A stretch of 64,000 bases of DNA, from the NCBI GenBank assembly GCA_016792685.1, contig JAEULQ010000028.1, positions 1 to 64,000 on the forward strand, read 5' to 3'. Below, piece after piece: positions 9,201 to 18,107 of this stretch. The first letter of the stretch is position 1; each line of letters begins with the position of its first letter. Both the position numbers and the translations under genes were made by a program. The notes under the pieces were generated by a model that was not told the origin of the DNA, made no database searches, and saw only the letters and a list, made by a program, of their open reading frames with translations. Origin of the DNA: Tabrizicola sp. (lineage in GTDB: Bacteria > Pseudomonadota > Alphaproteobacteria > Rhodobacterales > Rhodobacteraceae).

Positions 9201-9488
9201 ATGTCGCGCGTCTGCGAACTCACCGGCAAGGGCCCGATGACGGGGAACACCGTCAGCCACGCCAACAACAAGTCCCGCCGCCGGTTCCTCCCGAACCTGA
9301 ACGAGGTCACTCTGATCTCGGACGTGCTGGGCCAGTCGTTCAAGCTGCGCGTCACCGCTGCCGCGCTGCGCTCGGTCGACCACCGTGGCGGGCTTGACGC
9401 CTATCTCGCCAAGGCCAAGGACGAAGAGCTTTCGACCGCCGCCCAGAAGATCAAGAAGGACATCGCCAAGGCGCAAGCCTCGGCCTGA
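9201..9488 (+). CDS. rpmB: 50S ribosomal protein L28
   Basis: Large-subunit ribosomal protein bL28, 95 aa. Begins [20 protein letters not shown], the standard L28 N-terminus, with SRRRFLPNL and the C-terminal helix [16 protein letters not shown] typical of alphaproteobacterial L28. The start at 9201 was chosen because GAAGGA lies about 9 nt upstream and the N-terminus matches the family; an upstream ATG at 9177 adds eight residues without support. Monocistronic: promoter upstream and strong hairpin terminator at 9509-9543. Unlike many bacteria it is not next to rpmG, which is at 50.4 kb. Confidence 0.97.
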   Translation: MSRVCELTGKGPMTGNTVSHANNKSRRRFLPNLNEVTLISDVLGQSFKLRVTAAALRSVDHRGGLDAYLAKAKDEELSTAAQKIKKDIAKAQASA

Positions 9489-9508
9489 TCCTGTCTGGCA
9501 CAGATGCG

Positions 9509-9543
9509 AAAGGCCCCGCCTTCGGCATGAAGGCGGGGCCTTT
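9509..9543 (+). terminator. Rho-independent-type terminator of rpmB
   Basis: A 15-bp perfect stem (9509-9523 with 9529-9543) with a five-base GGCAT loop. The 5' arm starts AAAGGCCCCGCC and the 3' arm ends GGCGGGGCCTTT; only a short T run follows. Confidence 0.85.
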
Positions 9544-9585
9544 CGCGTTTGTATCGCTTGGCGGGCGATCCGCCCGCCGCCCGGG

Positions 9586-9894
9586 TTATCCGGCGCAATA
9601 GGCCTCGGCGGTCTGGCCAAAGCTCTTGTAGCGGTCCCAGAACGCGTCGTCCGACTTCGATTGCGACACCCAGGTCGCATGCGCCGATTCCGGGTCCTTG
9701 AAGAACTTGGCCGCCCGGCGTTGGTCACCGCCCGACAGGGTCATGTCGGCCGCCTGCTGGATGCAGCCGCACAGTGACCGGTTGCCGCCACGGTCCGACG
9801 CCATGCAGGCCCGTTCGATCGGCCCGGCCATCGCCGCAGCCGTCATGACCGGAAGGGACGCCGCCAGGACGGCGGCAAACAGTTTGGTTTTCAT
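9586..9894 (-). CDS. Small secreted Cys-containing protein
   Basis: Hypothetical exported protein of 102 aa. The start at 9894 gives a clean signal peptide (MKTKLFAAVLAASLPVMTAA, cleavage near AMA-GPI); the upstream ATG at 9936 would bury it. The mature part has four Cys (ACMAS, LCGCIQQ, YCAG), probably two disulfides, and an alpha-helical look (AADMTLSGGDQRRAAKFFKDP). Proteins of this form occur in Rhodobacterales without assigned function. It is convergent with rpmB; the rpmB terminator lies between them. Confidence 0.75.
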   Translation of the reverse strand: MKTKLFAAVLAASLPVMTAAAMAGPIERACMASDRGGNRSLCGCIQQAADMTLSGGDQRRAAKFFKDPESAHATWVSQSKSDDAFWDRYKSFGQTAEAYCAG

Positions 9895-10131
9895 GCTCTT
9901 CTGCCTCGTTGCCGGGCCCGGGAATGCCTGATGCATCCTCCGTCACCGGTCATTTTCTGCCGGATATATTGCCGCTTCCAAGCGTTTTTTTCAAGCCTGG
10001 CAGTGGTTTGGCGAAAAATCGCCGGGTTTCGCAACTGCTCGCGGCGCCTTTGCGCGCAGCCCACAAGATGCAGTAGGCTCGCGGCAGGGTCACGCCAGAC
10101 CCGGCCCTGCCCCCAAGACAGATGAGACGCC

Positions 10132-10782
10132 ATGCCGCATCCTCCACCCAGCCCGCGCACGCGCGCCCGCCGCCTGGCCTACAAGGCCGCCTATGACCGC
10201 GACACGATCCACGCGATCCTCGACGCGATGCCCGTCGCCCATATCGGCCATATCGTCGACGGCTTTCCCGTGGTTACCCCCACGCTCCAGTGGCGCGAGG
10301 GGGACAGGGTCTACTGGCACGGCTCCTCGGCCAGCCGGATGCAGAAACGTGCGGCAGGGGAAGAGGTCTGCCTCACCGTCACCCTGACCGACGGCATGGT
10401 CCTGGCCCGCTCCGGCCTGGAACACTCGGTCAACTACCGGTCGGTCATGGTCTTCGGCCGCGCCGAGCTGGTCGAAGGCGCTGCCGCCAAGGAAGCCCAT
10501 CTCCGCACCATGATGGAGCAGCTCTTCCCCGGCCGCTGGGAGAGCCTCCGCCCGATCACCGCCCAGGAACTCAAGGCCACCCGCATCCTGTCGCTGCCGC
10601 TGACCGAAGCGTCCGCCAAGATCGGCGCCGGGCCGCCCACCGACCCGCCCGAAGACCGCGCCTGGCCGGTCTGGGCCGGGGTCCTGCCGATCCGGCTGAC
10701 CATGGGCCCCCCGGAACCCGCTCCGGACCTGGCCCCCGGCATTCCGACCCCTGACCATGCCCGCACCTACCGGATCGGCTGA
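10132..10782 (+). CDS. Pyridoxamine 5'-phosphate oxidase family flavin-binding protein
   Basis: 216-aa split-barrel FMN-binding protein of the PNPOx-like family (COG3467, Nim-related). Motifs: AYDRDTIHAILDAMPVAHIGHI at the N-terminus, VVTPTLQWREGDRVYWHGSSASRM (FMN phosphate region) and NYRSVMVFGRAELV. Such proteins probably bind FMN or F420-like flavins and act on unknown small molecules; this specific role is not known. Start ATG 10132 is the first in the frame and the barrel begins soon after it. Standing alone between a secreted protein and a repeat-rich gap. Confidence 0.88.
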   Translation: MPHPPPSPRTRARRLAYKAAYDRDTIHAILDAMPVAHIGHIVDGFPVVTPTLQWREGDRVYWHGSSASRMQKRAAGEEVCLTVTLTDGMVLARSGLEHSVNYRSVMVFGRAELVEGAAAKEAHLRTMMEQLFPGRWESLRPITAQELKATRILSLPLTEASAKIGAGPPTDPPEDRAWPVWAGVLPIRLTMGPPEPAPDLAPGIPTPDHARTYRIG

Positions 10783-10792
10783 CCCCGCCACG

Positions 10793-10817
10793 CCCTTTCA
10801 TCTTTGCCCAGATATCC
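10793..10817. repeat. AAATATCC-type intergenic repeat, copy 2
   Basis: CCTTTCATCTTTGCCCAGATATCC begins 12 nt after the stop of the flavin-binding protein gene. Same family as 8962-8994 and 41367-41393. Confidence 0.6.
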
Positions 10818-10869
10818 TCGCCGAAGACGCAACATTCTGGCGTCATTGGTTCGAGCCATCATGTTGCAC

Positions 10870-10955
10870 CCGAGCCGCATCGCGTTCTTCACGCGATGCG
10901 GTGAGACAAAAGGAATGCGCGGCACGCGCTCAATCTGAAAACCGCCCCAACCCGG
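10870..10955. repeat. Hairpin repeat family, copy B
   Basis: CCGA, then a 12-bp stem (10874-10885 with 10891-10902, one G-U pair) around TCTTC, then GAGACAAAAGG, the GCGC-GGCAC-GCGC mini-hairpin and AACCGCCCCAACCC. Closest to copy A in the flanks but the stem sequence is different. Confidence 0.7.
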
Positions 10956-10967
10956 CGCTGGACCTGT

Positions 10968-11960
10968 TCAGGCGCTCCGCCGCATCCGCCGCGCCTTCAT
11001 CGCCTCATGCGCCTCCGGCGTGCCGTCGTGGAACGACCCGAACCAGCGATCCAGCGGAACCATTCCATCGGAATAGTTCACCTCGAAATACTTGTGGTGC
11101 AGGTAATGCGCATAATAGCTCGCCTCGAAGGTAGAGCTTTCGCCCAGCACCACCCGGTCAAAGCCGGTATGCCCCTGCGCCGGGGATACGCCCAGTCGCG
11201 AGGCCAGGTTGATCATGTGAACCGGATGGCCAGGGATCACGAAGAACAGCAGGATCGTCGAGAAATAGATCAGATGCTCGATCGGATGCATCGACAGACC
11301 TGACCAGGGGCCAGGGTTGATGTTCCGGTGATGCAGCTTGTGCGCGATCTCGTAGAGCGGCGAGACATGCAACAGCCGGTGGCAGAAGTAGAAGCCCACC
11401 TCATGGATCAGCGGAACCAGGAAGAAGACTGCGACGAACCAGACCGGACTTTCGCCAAACGTCACCATCGGCGCCCAGCCATTGGCATAGGCCCATAGGA
11501 GAGCCACCTCATAGGCCGTCCAGATCGGCACTCCGCTGACCAGCGTGTAGAACATGTTGTCCCAGGTCTGGTGCCCGAACAGGAACCCCGGGGACTTCTC
11601 CCGCGGGAATTGCCGGTTGTACTTGAACTGCGTTCCCTGCCGTTTCCAGGAATAAAGCCACAGATGCCAGGCGCCATAGACCAGAACGGCCAGCACTAGG
11701 TTGCGGACCAGAAGATAGGCAATCCAGCCCGGCGCCAAGGTTTTCGTGGTCTCAAGTCCGGGCGAGAACCAGGTCCACAGGACCAGCGCCATCAGCGCGT
11801 AGAACAGGTTCCACGGCAGGAAATACCCCGGAAACCCGAACAGCCACTTCACCAGCCGCTTCGGATCGGGTGGCCAGTCGAAGGCCGGCCCGTAGGAAAT
11901 AGGCCGGTTCGGCGTCCAGTGCCCCCGCGCGTCCTCTGTTCCATAGTCCCGATCGTCCAT
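10968..11960 (-). CDS. Sterol desaturase/fatty acid hydroxylase family protein
   Basis: Membrane di-iron hydroxylase of the fatty acid hydroxylase superfamily, 330 aa. Three His clusters are visible: HRLLH (about residue 198), HKLHHRN (about 216) and HYLHHKYFEVNY (about 291), matching the HX3-4H, HX2-3HH and HX2HH iron-ligand pattern. Several hydrophobic helices flank them. Probably oxidises a lipid (sterol, hopanoid, carotenoid or fatty acid); the substrate is unknown. RBS AAGGGG precedes ATG 11960. The gene is 88 bp downstream of the MBL-fold gene on the same strand. Confidence 0.9.
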   Translation of the reverse strand: MDDRDYGTEDARGHWTPNRPISYGPAFDWPPDPKRLVKWLFGFPGYFLPWNLFYALMALVLWTWFSPGLETTKTLAPGWIAYLLVRNLVLAVLVYGAWHLWLYSWKRQGTQFKYNRQFPREKSPGFLFGHQTWDNMFYTLVSGVPIWTAYEVALLWAYANGWAPMVTFGESPVWFVAVFFLVPLIHEVGFYFCHRLLHVSPLYEIAHKLHHRNINPGPWSGLSMHPIEHLIYFSTILLFFVIPGHPVHMINLASRLGVSPAQGHTGFDRVVLGESSTFEASYYAHYLHHKYFEVNYSDGMVPLDRWFGSFHDGTPEAHEAMKARRMRRSA

Positions 11961-12048
11961 CGCGCCCCTTCAACTCCCTCCGGCCCCGGCGCCAGCATGC
12001 GACGCGCGGAAGCGTCGGGCAAGCGGTCTGAGCCCGGGTCTGCCCGGC

Positions 12049-13620
12049 CTAGTCCCCGGCCAGATCGACGGTGAAGTCCCCGTTCTGCGGGTCGCGGCGC
12101 ATCGTGTAGTAGAACCAGCGCTGCGTGGCGAGGCCGGCTTCCTTCCGGAACGCGATCACTGCGGTTTCGCCGTCCGTCCGCAGGTTGACCGCGCCGTAGA
12201 CGCCGACCGTCCGGTAGCGGATCTTCTTGCGGGTCTCGGCGCGTTCCTTCCGCCAATCGGCGACTTTCTGGCGGTCTGCGGTCGCGCCCAATTCCAGTTC
12301 GGTCTCGATCTTCACCTCCAGCGCCTGCAGCTTCTCGAACGGGCTCGGATCCATCCGATCCTGCGTTGACCGCAAGAGTTCGGTCGACAGCAGAAGCGGG
12401 CGGCGCCCGCGCCCATGCTTGCCAAGCAGCCCCAGCAAGTCGGGCCGGGGATGCACATGGCTTTCCTCATCGCCGGACGAGATGACGAAGGCCGCCGCCT
12501 CTGCCGCGCGCAGGAACGCCTGCGTCACGTCCGATGAACCATGATGGCACGATTTCATCAGGTCGGTCGCCAGCCGCTCGGCCGCCGCAGCGATGACTTC
12601 CGGGTCGTTCCTCGCCGCAAGCCGCGGGTCGGCATCCGGGCGCAGCGGGGGCGGGACTTCGGCATTGCCATAGTGCAACGTCAGAAAGGTCTCGGCCGCC
12701 CGGTTCAAGTCACCGCCCAGAAGCACGCGAAAGCCGTTGAACACGGCCTTCAGGATGACCGAATGCCCATTCTTGGTGATGCCCACATCAAATGATCCGG
12801 CCGCCCCCGTCCGGCCAAACTGCCGCAACCGGGCCTTCCCGGCGGTGTCTGGCTCTGCAACGGGCCCGATGATCTCGATGGTCAGCGGGCCAGAGTTGCC
12901 CGGCGCGAAGCCCGGAAGGTAGCTCCGGCCGTCCACCCGTTCGCCGCCGAGCGTGCTCAGCGCCTCGATGGGCCCGATCCTCGGGTTCTGCTTCGCAGTC
13001 CTGAGCAGGGACAGATAGGTCGTGTTCGACCCGGCATGCTCGGCGATCAGCGCCTCCAGCTCGGCATCGGTCTGGCGGATGTCGGTCAGGTATCCGTTGC
13101 TGGCCGGCCCAAGACGGTCGTCACCGGGTCGCTCGACGATCCCGTTGTGCCAGACATGCCCGATGCCGACCTGCGGGTTACGGAAGATCTCGCGGAAGCC
13201 AAGGTAATGGTCGTTGTCCGGATGGGTCATGACGCAGCCGTGGATCTCTGCTGCCTCGGGGAAGTCCTGGAACCGCCATTTCAGGAACCGCGCCATGTTG
13301 TCGCCCTTGCCGGCATCCACGATCAGGATGCGCGGATTGGCATGGCTGCCGGGCTCGGTCAGGATCGCCCCGTCGCCCTGGCCCACATCCAGGAAGATGA
13401 TCTCCAGGACCCGGCTCTCGCTCAGGTCGGCCGACTGCATCAGATAGGTTTTCCGACCGAAACTGACGGTCGTCCAGCCATCGCCTGCATCCGCACCGGT
13501 GACGCGGATCCAGTCGCCCCAGAGAAGCTGCTTGACCTTTGTCCGCTTGACCCGTCCGGTTTCCGTCGACGTCACGTCGCGCCAAAGATAGGAAACCGGG
13601 CCCTTCGCATAACGGATCAT
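12049..13620 (-). CDS. ComEC/Rec2-type MBL-fold hydrolase with N-terminal SH3-like region
   Basis: Soluble 523-aa metallo-beta-lactamase-fold protein resembling the DNA-uptake nuclease domain of ComEC but without membrane helices. Residues 1-68 look like a bacterial SH3 barrel (WIRVTGADAGDGWTTVSFG). The MBL core starts at FLDVGQGDGAIL (about 76), with metal motif THPDNDH (132-138), GGDL, CHHGSSD and a late SSGDEESHVHP. The C-terminal 90 residues are charged and unassigned. Start 13620 has AGAGG 5-6 nt upstream; the next ATG upstream (13638) lacks one. Divergent from lepA. Similar stand-alone ComEC-like hydrolases are found in defence islands, which is a possibility here rather than a demonstrated role. 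Confidence 0.82.
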   Translation of the reverse strand: MIRYAKGPVSYLWRDVTSTETGRVKRTKVKQLLWGDWIRVTGADAGDGWTTVSFGRKTYLMQSADLSESRVLEIIFLDVGQGDGAILTEPGSHANPRILIVDAGKGDNMARFLKWRFQDFPEAAEIHGCVMTHPDNDHYLGFREIFRNPQVGIGHVWHNGIVERPGDDRLGPASNGYLTDIRQTDAELEALIAEHAGSNTTYLSLLRTAKQNPRIGPIEALSTLGGERVDGRSYLPGFAPGNSGPLTIEIIGPVAEPDTAGKARLRQFGRTGAAGSFDVGITKNGHSVILKAVFNGFRVLLGGDLNRAAETFLTLHYGNAEVPPPLRPDADPRLAARNDPEVIAAAAERLATDLMKSCHHGSSDVTQAFLRAAEAAAFVISSGDEESHVHPRPDLLGLLGKHGRGRRPLLLSTELLRSTQDRMDPSPFEKLQALEVKIETELELGATADRQKVADWRKERAETRKKIRYRTVGVYGAVNLRTDGETAVIAFRKEAGLATQRWFYYTMRRDPQNGDFTVDLAGD

Positions 13621-13698
13621 GACTACCTCTTGTCGCAAAGCTTCATCAAATGAAGCGATCCTACAGCAGAATCGCTTGTCTGTGCAGGGTTCATGCGC

Positions 13699-13727
13699 TT
13701 GACCGCTCCCCTGTTCCCCTGCATATC
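13699..13727 (+). promoter_or_regulatory. Candidate promoter of lepA giving a leaderless mRNA
   Basis: TTGACC (13699-13704), 17-bp spacer, CATATC (13722-13727). Transcription would start at or next to the lepA ATG (13734), which has no Shine-Dalgarno upstream. Confidence 0.4.
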
Positions 13728-13733
13728 CCGCCC

Positions 13734-15533
13734 ATGATCACGCTCGACCGCATCCGCAATTTTTCCATCGTGGCGCATATCGACCACGGCAAATCCACCC
13801 TGGCCGACCGGCTGATCCAGTCGACGGGCACTGTCGCCGACCGTGACATGAAGGCCCAGCTTCTGGACTCGATGGATATCGAGCGGGAACGCGGCATCAC
13901 CATCAAGGCCAACACCGTCCGGATCGACTATGTCGCCAAGGACGGCAAGGCCTATGTCCTCAACCTGATCGACACCCCCGGCCACGTCGACTTTGCCTAT
14001 GAGGTCTCCCGCTCGATGCGCGCCGTCGAGGGCTCGCTCCTCGTGGTCGACGCCTCCCAGGGGGTCGAGGCCCAGACCCTCGCCAACGTCTATCAGGCGC
14101 TGGATGCGGGGCACGAGATCGTCCCGGTCCTGAACAAGATCGACCTGCCCGCCGCCGAACCCGAACGGGTGAAGCAGAACATCGAGGACGTGATCGGCCT
14201 CGACGCTTCCGACGCCATCCCGATCAGCGCCAAGACCGGCCTCGGCATCCCCGACGTCTTGGAGGCCATCGTCCACCGCCTCCCCGCCCCCAAGGGCGAC
14301 CGCAACGCGCCCTTGAAGGCCATGCTGGTCGACAGCTGGTATGACGCCTATCTCGGCGTCGTCGTCATGATCCGCGTCGTCGACGGCGTGGTGAAAAAGG
14401 GTGACCGCATCCGCATGATGCAGACTGGCGCGCTCTACGGCATCGACAAGCTTGCCGTCCTGAAACCCCAGATGGTCGATATCGAGGAACTGGGCCCCGG
14501 CGAGATCGGCGTCTTCACCGCCTCGATCAAGCAGGTCCGCGACACCCGCGTCGGCGACACGATCACCCACGAACGCAAACCCTGCGCCGAAGCCCTTCCC
14601 GGCTTCAAACCCTCGGTCCCCGTCGTCTTCTGCGGCCTCTTCCCCGTCGACGCCAACGACTTCGAGGCGCTCCGCGACGCCATCGAAAAACTTGCCCTCA
14701 ACGACGCCTCCTTCACCTACGAGATGGAGACCAGCGCGGCCTTGGGCTTCGGCTTCCGCATGGGCTTCCTCGGCCTCCTCCACCTCGAAGTCGTCCGCGA
14801 CCGGCTCGAACGCGAATATGACCTCGACCTGATCACAACCGCGCCCTCCGTGGTCTTCAAGCTCTTCATGAAGGACGGCGAGGTCCGCGACCTCCACAAC
14901 CCCGCCGACATGCCCGACCTCACCTACGTCGACCATATCGAGGAGCCGCGGATCAAGGCCACGATCATGGTCCCCGACGAATACCTCGGCGACATCCTCA
15001 AGCTCTGCCAGGACCGCCGCGGCATCCAGCTGAACCTCACCTACGCCGGCCAGCGCGCCATGGTCGAATACGACCTGCCCCTCGCCGAAGTGGTCTTCGA
15101 CTTCTACGACCGCCTGAAATCGGTGACCAAAGGCTACGCGAGCTTCGACTACCAGATCAGCGAATACCGCGAGGACAACCTCGTGAAGATGTCGATCCTG
15201 GTGAACGACGAACCCGTCGACGCTTTGTCGATGATGGTCCACCGTGATAGAGCGGAGGCCCGCGGCCGCTCGATGGTCGAAAAGCTCAAGGACCTGATCC
15301 CCCGCCACATGTTCAAGATCCCCGTCCAGGCGGCCATCGGCGGCCGGGTGATCGCCCGCGAGACGATCTCAGCCATGCGCAAGGACGTGACGGCCAAGTG
15401 CTACGGCGGCGACGCAACCCGGAAGAAGAAGCTGCTGGAGAAGCAGAAAGCCGGCAAGAAGAAGATGCGCCAGTTCGGGAAGGTCGAGATCCCGCAGGAG
15501 GCGTTTATTTCGGCTCTGAAGATGGATGGGTGA
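13734..15533 (+). CDS. lepA: Elongation factor 4 (LepA), back-translocating GTPase
   Basis: Ribosome-associated translational GTPase, 599 aa, normal length. N-terminus [22 protein letters not shown] gives the G1 box (AHIDHGKST); RGITIK (G2), DTPGH (G3), NKIDLP (G4) and SAKTG (G5) follow. LepA-specific C-terminus with [28 protein letters not shown] is present. ATG 13734 was chosen from this N-terminus; upstream residues to 13650 are not LepA-like. No SD precedes it (CCCGCCC). The stop overlaps the ATG of the following AT-rich SieB-like gene. Confidence 0.98.
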   Translation: MITLDRIRNFSIVAHIDHGKSTLADRLIQSTGTVADRDMKAQLLDSMDIERERGITIKANTVRIDYVAKDGKAYVLNLIDTPGHVDFAYEVSRSMRAVEGSLLVVDASQGVEAQTLANVYQALDAGHEIVPVLNKIDLPAAEPERVKQNIEDVIGLDASDAIPISAKTGLGIPDVLEAIVHRLPAPKGDRNAPLKAMLVDSWYDAYLGVVVMIRVVDGVVKKGDRIRMMQTGALYGIDKLAVLKPQMVDIEELGPGEIGVFTASIKQVRDTRVGDTITHERKPCAEALPGFKPSVPVVFCGLFPVDANDFEALRDAIEKLALNDASFTYEMETSAALGFGFRMGFLGLLHLEVVRDRLEREYDLDLITTAPSVVFKLFMKDGEVRDLHNPADMPDLTYVDHIEEPRIKATIMVPDEYLGDILKLCQDRRGIQLNLTYAGQRAMVEYDLPLAEVVFDFYDRLKSVTKGYASFDYQISEYREDNLVKMSILVNDEPVDALSMMVHRDRAEARGRSMVEKLKDLIPRHMFKIPVQAAIGGRVIARETISAMRKDVTAKCYGGDATRKKKLLEKQKAGKKKMRQFGKVEIPQEAFISALKMDG

Positions 15534-16113
15534 GGGCTTGGACCCACGCTGGCTAGAAATACTAAAGGCAAGCGGCTGGCAACTCTTTGCCATAGCATTC
15601 GCATTATCTTCGTTTTGGTTTTTGCTGTATCTTGAGTATCTTCCTCCCATCGATAGTCCTTGGGTTGTCTACGGCCTGCCATTGGCAATACTTGTTTCAG
15701 TTGGATTGTCTTTAGTGTCTTTGCTGGAGTTTGTCTCACGTAAGGTTGGAGCCCAGATAGCTGAGAATACAAAGAAGAAACGTGTACTTAAGGATATCGA
15801 AAATAAGCGTCAGCGCTTTCAATCCTATTTACCACATTTGACCGAAACCGAACTCCGAATACTTCGATACCTTTTCCAACAGAACCAAAAGACCTTTGTT
15901 GCTGATGTTACGGCTGATTTGGCGTCAACACTCTACAATCAAGGGTTTGTGACGTTGGCGGTACTGCCTGGTCAGCAGGTGAGCGTTCTTTCGTCCACGT
16001 TCACGGTGCCAGATTACGTTTGGGATGTGATGGTTGAAAACCGGAAGATGTTCGACAAACCGAAAATTGAACTAGGCTATCGAAATAAGCGCCCTTGGCA
16101 TTCAGGATTCTAG
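15526..16113 (+). CDS. SieB-like superinfection-exclusion family protein
   Basis: 195-aa membrane protein, tentatively of the SieB family known from P22/lambdoid prophages, where SieB aborts superinfecting phage. Two N-terminal hydrophobic segments (about 20-38 and 47-66: [34 protein letters not shown]) are followed by a basic helix ([15 protein letters not shown]) and a C-terminal domain starting [15 protein letters not shown], which resembles the LTPEEKALLR segment of SieB proteins. G+C is far below neighbours: three sampled 60-base lines have 24, 23 and 30 G/C. The ATG at 15526 overlaps the lepA stop; TTG 15538 is an alternative. Likely horizontally acquired. Family assignment is from memory of the pattern only. 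Confidence 0.6.
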   Translation: MGEGLDPRWLEILKASGWQLFAIAFALSSFWFLLYLEYLPPIDSPWVVYGLPLAILVSVGLSLVSLLEFVSRKVGAQIAENTKKKRVLKDIENKRQRFQSYLPHLTETELRILRYLFQQNQKTFVADVTADLASTLYNQGFVTLAVLPGQQVSVLSSTFTVPDYVWDVMVENRKMFDKPKIELGYRNKRPWHSGF

Positions 16114-16161
16114 CATCCAGCGAGCGTAGGATCCATGCTCGCAAGCGCCATCTCTTCCCCC

Positions 16162-16638
16162 TCACCTCACCCACGGCCTTAGCGCCTCCGGCTCCGGCGC
16201 GACCTCCTCGGCATAGCGCCGTTGCAGCACCTCCTGCATCAACACCCGCTCTGCCTGCACCGGCTTCCCCTCCTCCCCCTCGAACCCCGGCTTCGGCCCC
16301 TCATAGGCCCCCCGGTTCCGATAATGGGAAATCGTCTCCGCCCCCCGGATCACCCCCGCCAGCCGGGCGTGCATGTAGCTGCGCAGGACGTCATTGATCC
16401 GCGGCCCATAGTCCGGCCCCATCGACCGGAAGAACTTCAGCACATCCGTCTCCAGCCGCAGCGTCACCTTCTCCTTCCCGCTGGCCGGTCGCCGCTGTGC
16501 GATCTCATGCCACTCTTCAGGGATGCGCCCGGTCATCTCGATGCTGTTGTGCAGGTCCCATTCCAGGCGCCGCATCACATCCATCATGTAACTCATCTGC
16601 GCCCGCTGCCGGGGCGTCTGCTTCTTCAGATCAGGCAT
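16162..16638 (-). CDS. Orphan BrnA-like antitoxin/DNA-binding protein
   Basis: 158-aa protein whose C-terminal part (KEKVTLRLETDVLKFFRSMGPDYGPRINDVLRSYM written in pieces: KEKVTLRLETDVLKFF, then GPRINDVLRSYM) resembles the ribbon-helix-helix of BrnA antitoxins (formerly DUF4415). BrnA is normally about 90 aa and encoded directly after the toxin BrnT; no BrnT-like frame lies within 300 bp, so this is an orphan regulator or solitary antitoxin. Start 16638 is supported by AAAGGAG 8 nt upstream; longer readings add an Arg-rich tail. It converges on the SieB-like gene. Confidence 0.7.
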   Translation of the reverse strand: MPDLKKQTPRQRAQMSYMMDVMRRLEWDLHNSIEMTGRIPEEWHEIAQRRPASGKEKVTLRLETDVLKFFRSMGPDYGPRINDVLRSYMHARLAGVIRGAETISHYRNRGAYEGPKPGFEGEEGKPVQAERVLMQEVLQRRYAEEVAPEPEALRPWVR

Positions 16639-16783
16639 GGCCAAGGCTCCTTTGCCCCCAGCAAACCACCCAAAGGTTAACGCCCGCCGACGCCACCGCC
16701 TCGCCCGACGCAAAGCCGACGGATGCCAGACAGATGCCAGACGCTTAACCCCCCGTTAACCAAACCCTGCCATCCTTGCGGCC

Positions 16784-17092
16784 ATGAAACAGCGCATCCC
16801 TCTGATCCTGCTTGCCTTTCTTGCGGCCTGCGGGGCCTCTCCGGCCCCCGAATTCATGGGCGCGACCCGCACTGACATTAACCTTAACGGGCGGGACTAT
16901 ACCGTCTTTCAAAAGGGTGAACGGGTCGAGGTCATCCGCCTCGGCTACGCCCGCCGGGGCGAGCATCAGGAGATCCGCGCCACGATGATCGAACTCATCC
17001 CCCGCGTGACCGGCTGCAAGCTTCGCGAAAGCACCCTCACGGGCGACAGCGGCGAGATGCGGGGAAGCCTCGACTGCCCAAAGCAGCCTTGA
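16784..17092 (+). CDS. Small putative lipoprotein
   Basis: Hypothetical 102-aa lipoprotein. Signal [16 protein letters not shown] ends in a lipobox (LAAC, Cys16), so it is probably anchored in the outer or inner membrane facing the periplasm. The mature part has two further Cys (GCKLRES, DCPKQP), probably a disulfide, and no known enzymatic motif. The gene stands 49 bp upstream of purC and may be co-transcribed with it. Function unknown. Confidence 0.75.
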   Translation: MKQRIPLILLAFLAACGASPAPEFMGATRTDINLNGRDYTVFQKGERVEVIRLGYARRGEHQEIRATMIELIPRVTGCKLRESTLTGDSGEMRGSLDCPKQP

Positions 17093-17141
17093 CGGCACGC
17101 GAAAAACCCCCAAGAAGCAGGCACCAGACCGGGGGCCCGCC

Positions 17142-18107
17142 ATGCCGAAACTCGACCTCTCGCGAACCCTGCCGCACGCCCGGATCGCCGAGCTTCCGAA
17201 CCCCTATTTCGGCAAGGTCCGCGACTGCTACGACCTGCCGGACGGCACGCGGCTTCTGATCTCCTCCGACCGGATTTCCGCCTTCGATCAGATACTTGCG
17301 GTGATCCCCTGGAAGGGCCAGGTCCTGACCCAGCTTGCCCGCTACTGGTTCGACCACACGGGCGACATCGCCGCGAACCATGTCCTCGGCTACCCCGATC
17401 CGAACGTTGTCCACTGCAAGCGGGTGACGATCCTGCCGGTCGAGATCGTGGTTCGCGGCTATCTGGCGGGCACCACCTCGACCTCGATCCTGACCCAGTA
17501 CAAGACCGGCGCGCGTCAGATGTACGGCCACACGCTCCCCGATGGCCTGAGGGACAACGAGGCCCTGCCGCAGCCGATCATTACCCCGACCTCGAAAGCC
17601 TTCGACGGGGGCCACGATGAGCCCCTGACGGCCGCCGAAATCGTTAAGACCGGGCTCTTAACCCCGGCCCAATGGGACGAAGTCAGCGCGAAAGCCCTGG
17701 CCCTTTTTGCCAGAGGGCGGAAAATGGCCGCAAAACAAGGACTTATCCTTGTTGATACGAAATATGAGTTCGGGACGGACGAGGCCGGAAACATCCTCCT
17801 GGCCGACGAAATCCACACCCCCGATTCCAGCCGCTACTGGATCGCGGAAGGCTATGAAAACGCTCTGGAAAATGGCACACGGCCGCCGAGTTTCGACAAG
17901 GACGTCATCCGCTCCTGGGTCGTCGCGCGCTGCGATCCCTACAAGGACAAGATCCCCGATATCCCCTTGGAAATGATTGAGAAAACCGCCCAGGTCTATA
18001 TTGAGGCCTTCGAGGCGATCACCGGTCAGCCCTTCCTTCCCGATGCGAGCGGGGAAACCCCGCTCGCCCGGATCCGGACCAACCTCGCCGGGTTTTTCAC
18101 GCCTTAG
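17142..18107 (+). CDS. purC: Phosphoribosylaminoimidazole-succinocarboxamide synthase
   Basis: SAICAR synthetase of purine biosynthesis: joins CAIR and aspartate with ATP. 321 aa, the longer form also seen in yeast and many alphaproteobacteria. Recognisable motifs: [47 protein letters not shown] and [12 protein letters not shown]. Begins [19 protein letters not shown] after a GGGGGCCCGCC stretch, without a strong SD. Its 3' end overlaps the convergent hsp20 gene by 11 bp. Confidence 0.97.
   Translation: MPKLDLSRTLPHARIAELPNPYFGKVRDCYDLPDGTRLLISSDRISAFDQILAVIPWKGQVLTQLARYWFDHTGDIAANHVLGYPDPNVVHCKRVTILPVEIVVRGYLAGTTSTSILTQYKTGARQMYGHTLPDGLRDNEALPQPIITPTSKAFDGGHDEPLTAAEIVKTGLLTPAQWDEVSAKALALFARGRKMAAKQGLILVDTKYEFGTDEAGNILLADEIHTPDSSRYWIAEGYENALENGTRPPSFDKDVIRSWVVARCDPYKDKIPDIPLEMIEKTAQVYIEAFEAITGQPFLPDASGETPLARIRTNLAGFFTP

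Noticed and set aside
13623-15308. Long open frame antisense to lepA
   Set aside because: It mirrors the codon pattern of a clear LepA gene; in high-GC DNA such antisense frames are usual and this one has no known motif.
16114-16161. GCGAGC...GCTCGC hairpin between the SieB-like and BrnA-like genes
   Set aside because: Only six base pairs with an 11-base loop and no T run; too weak to call a terminator.
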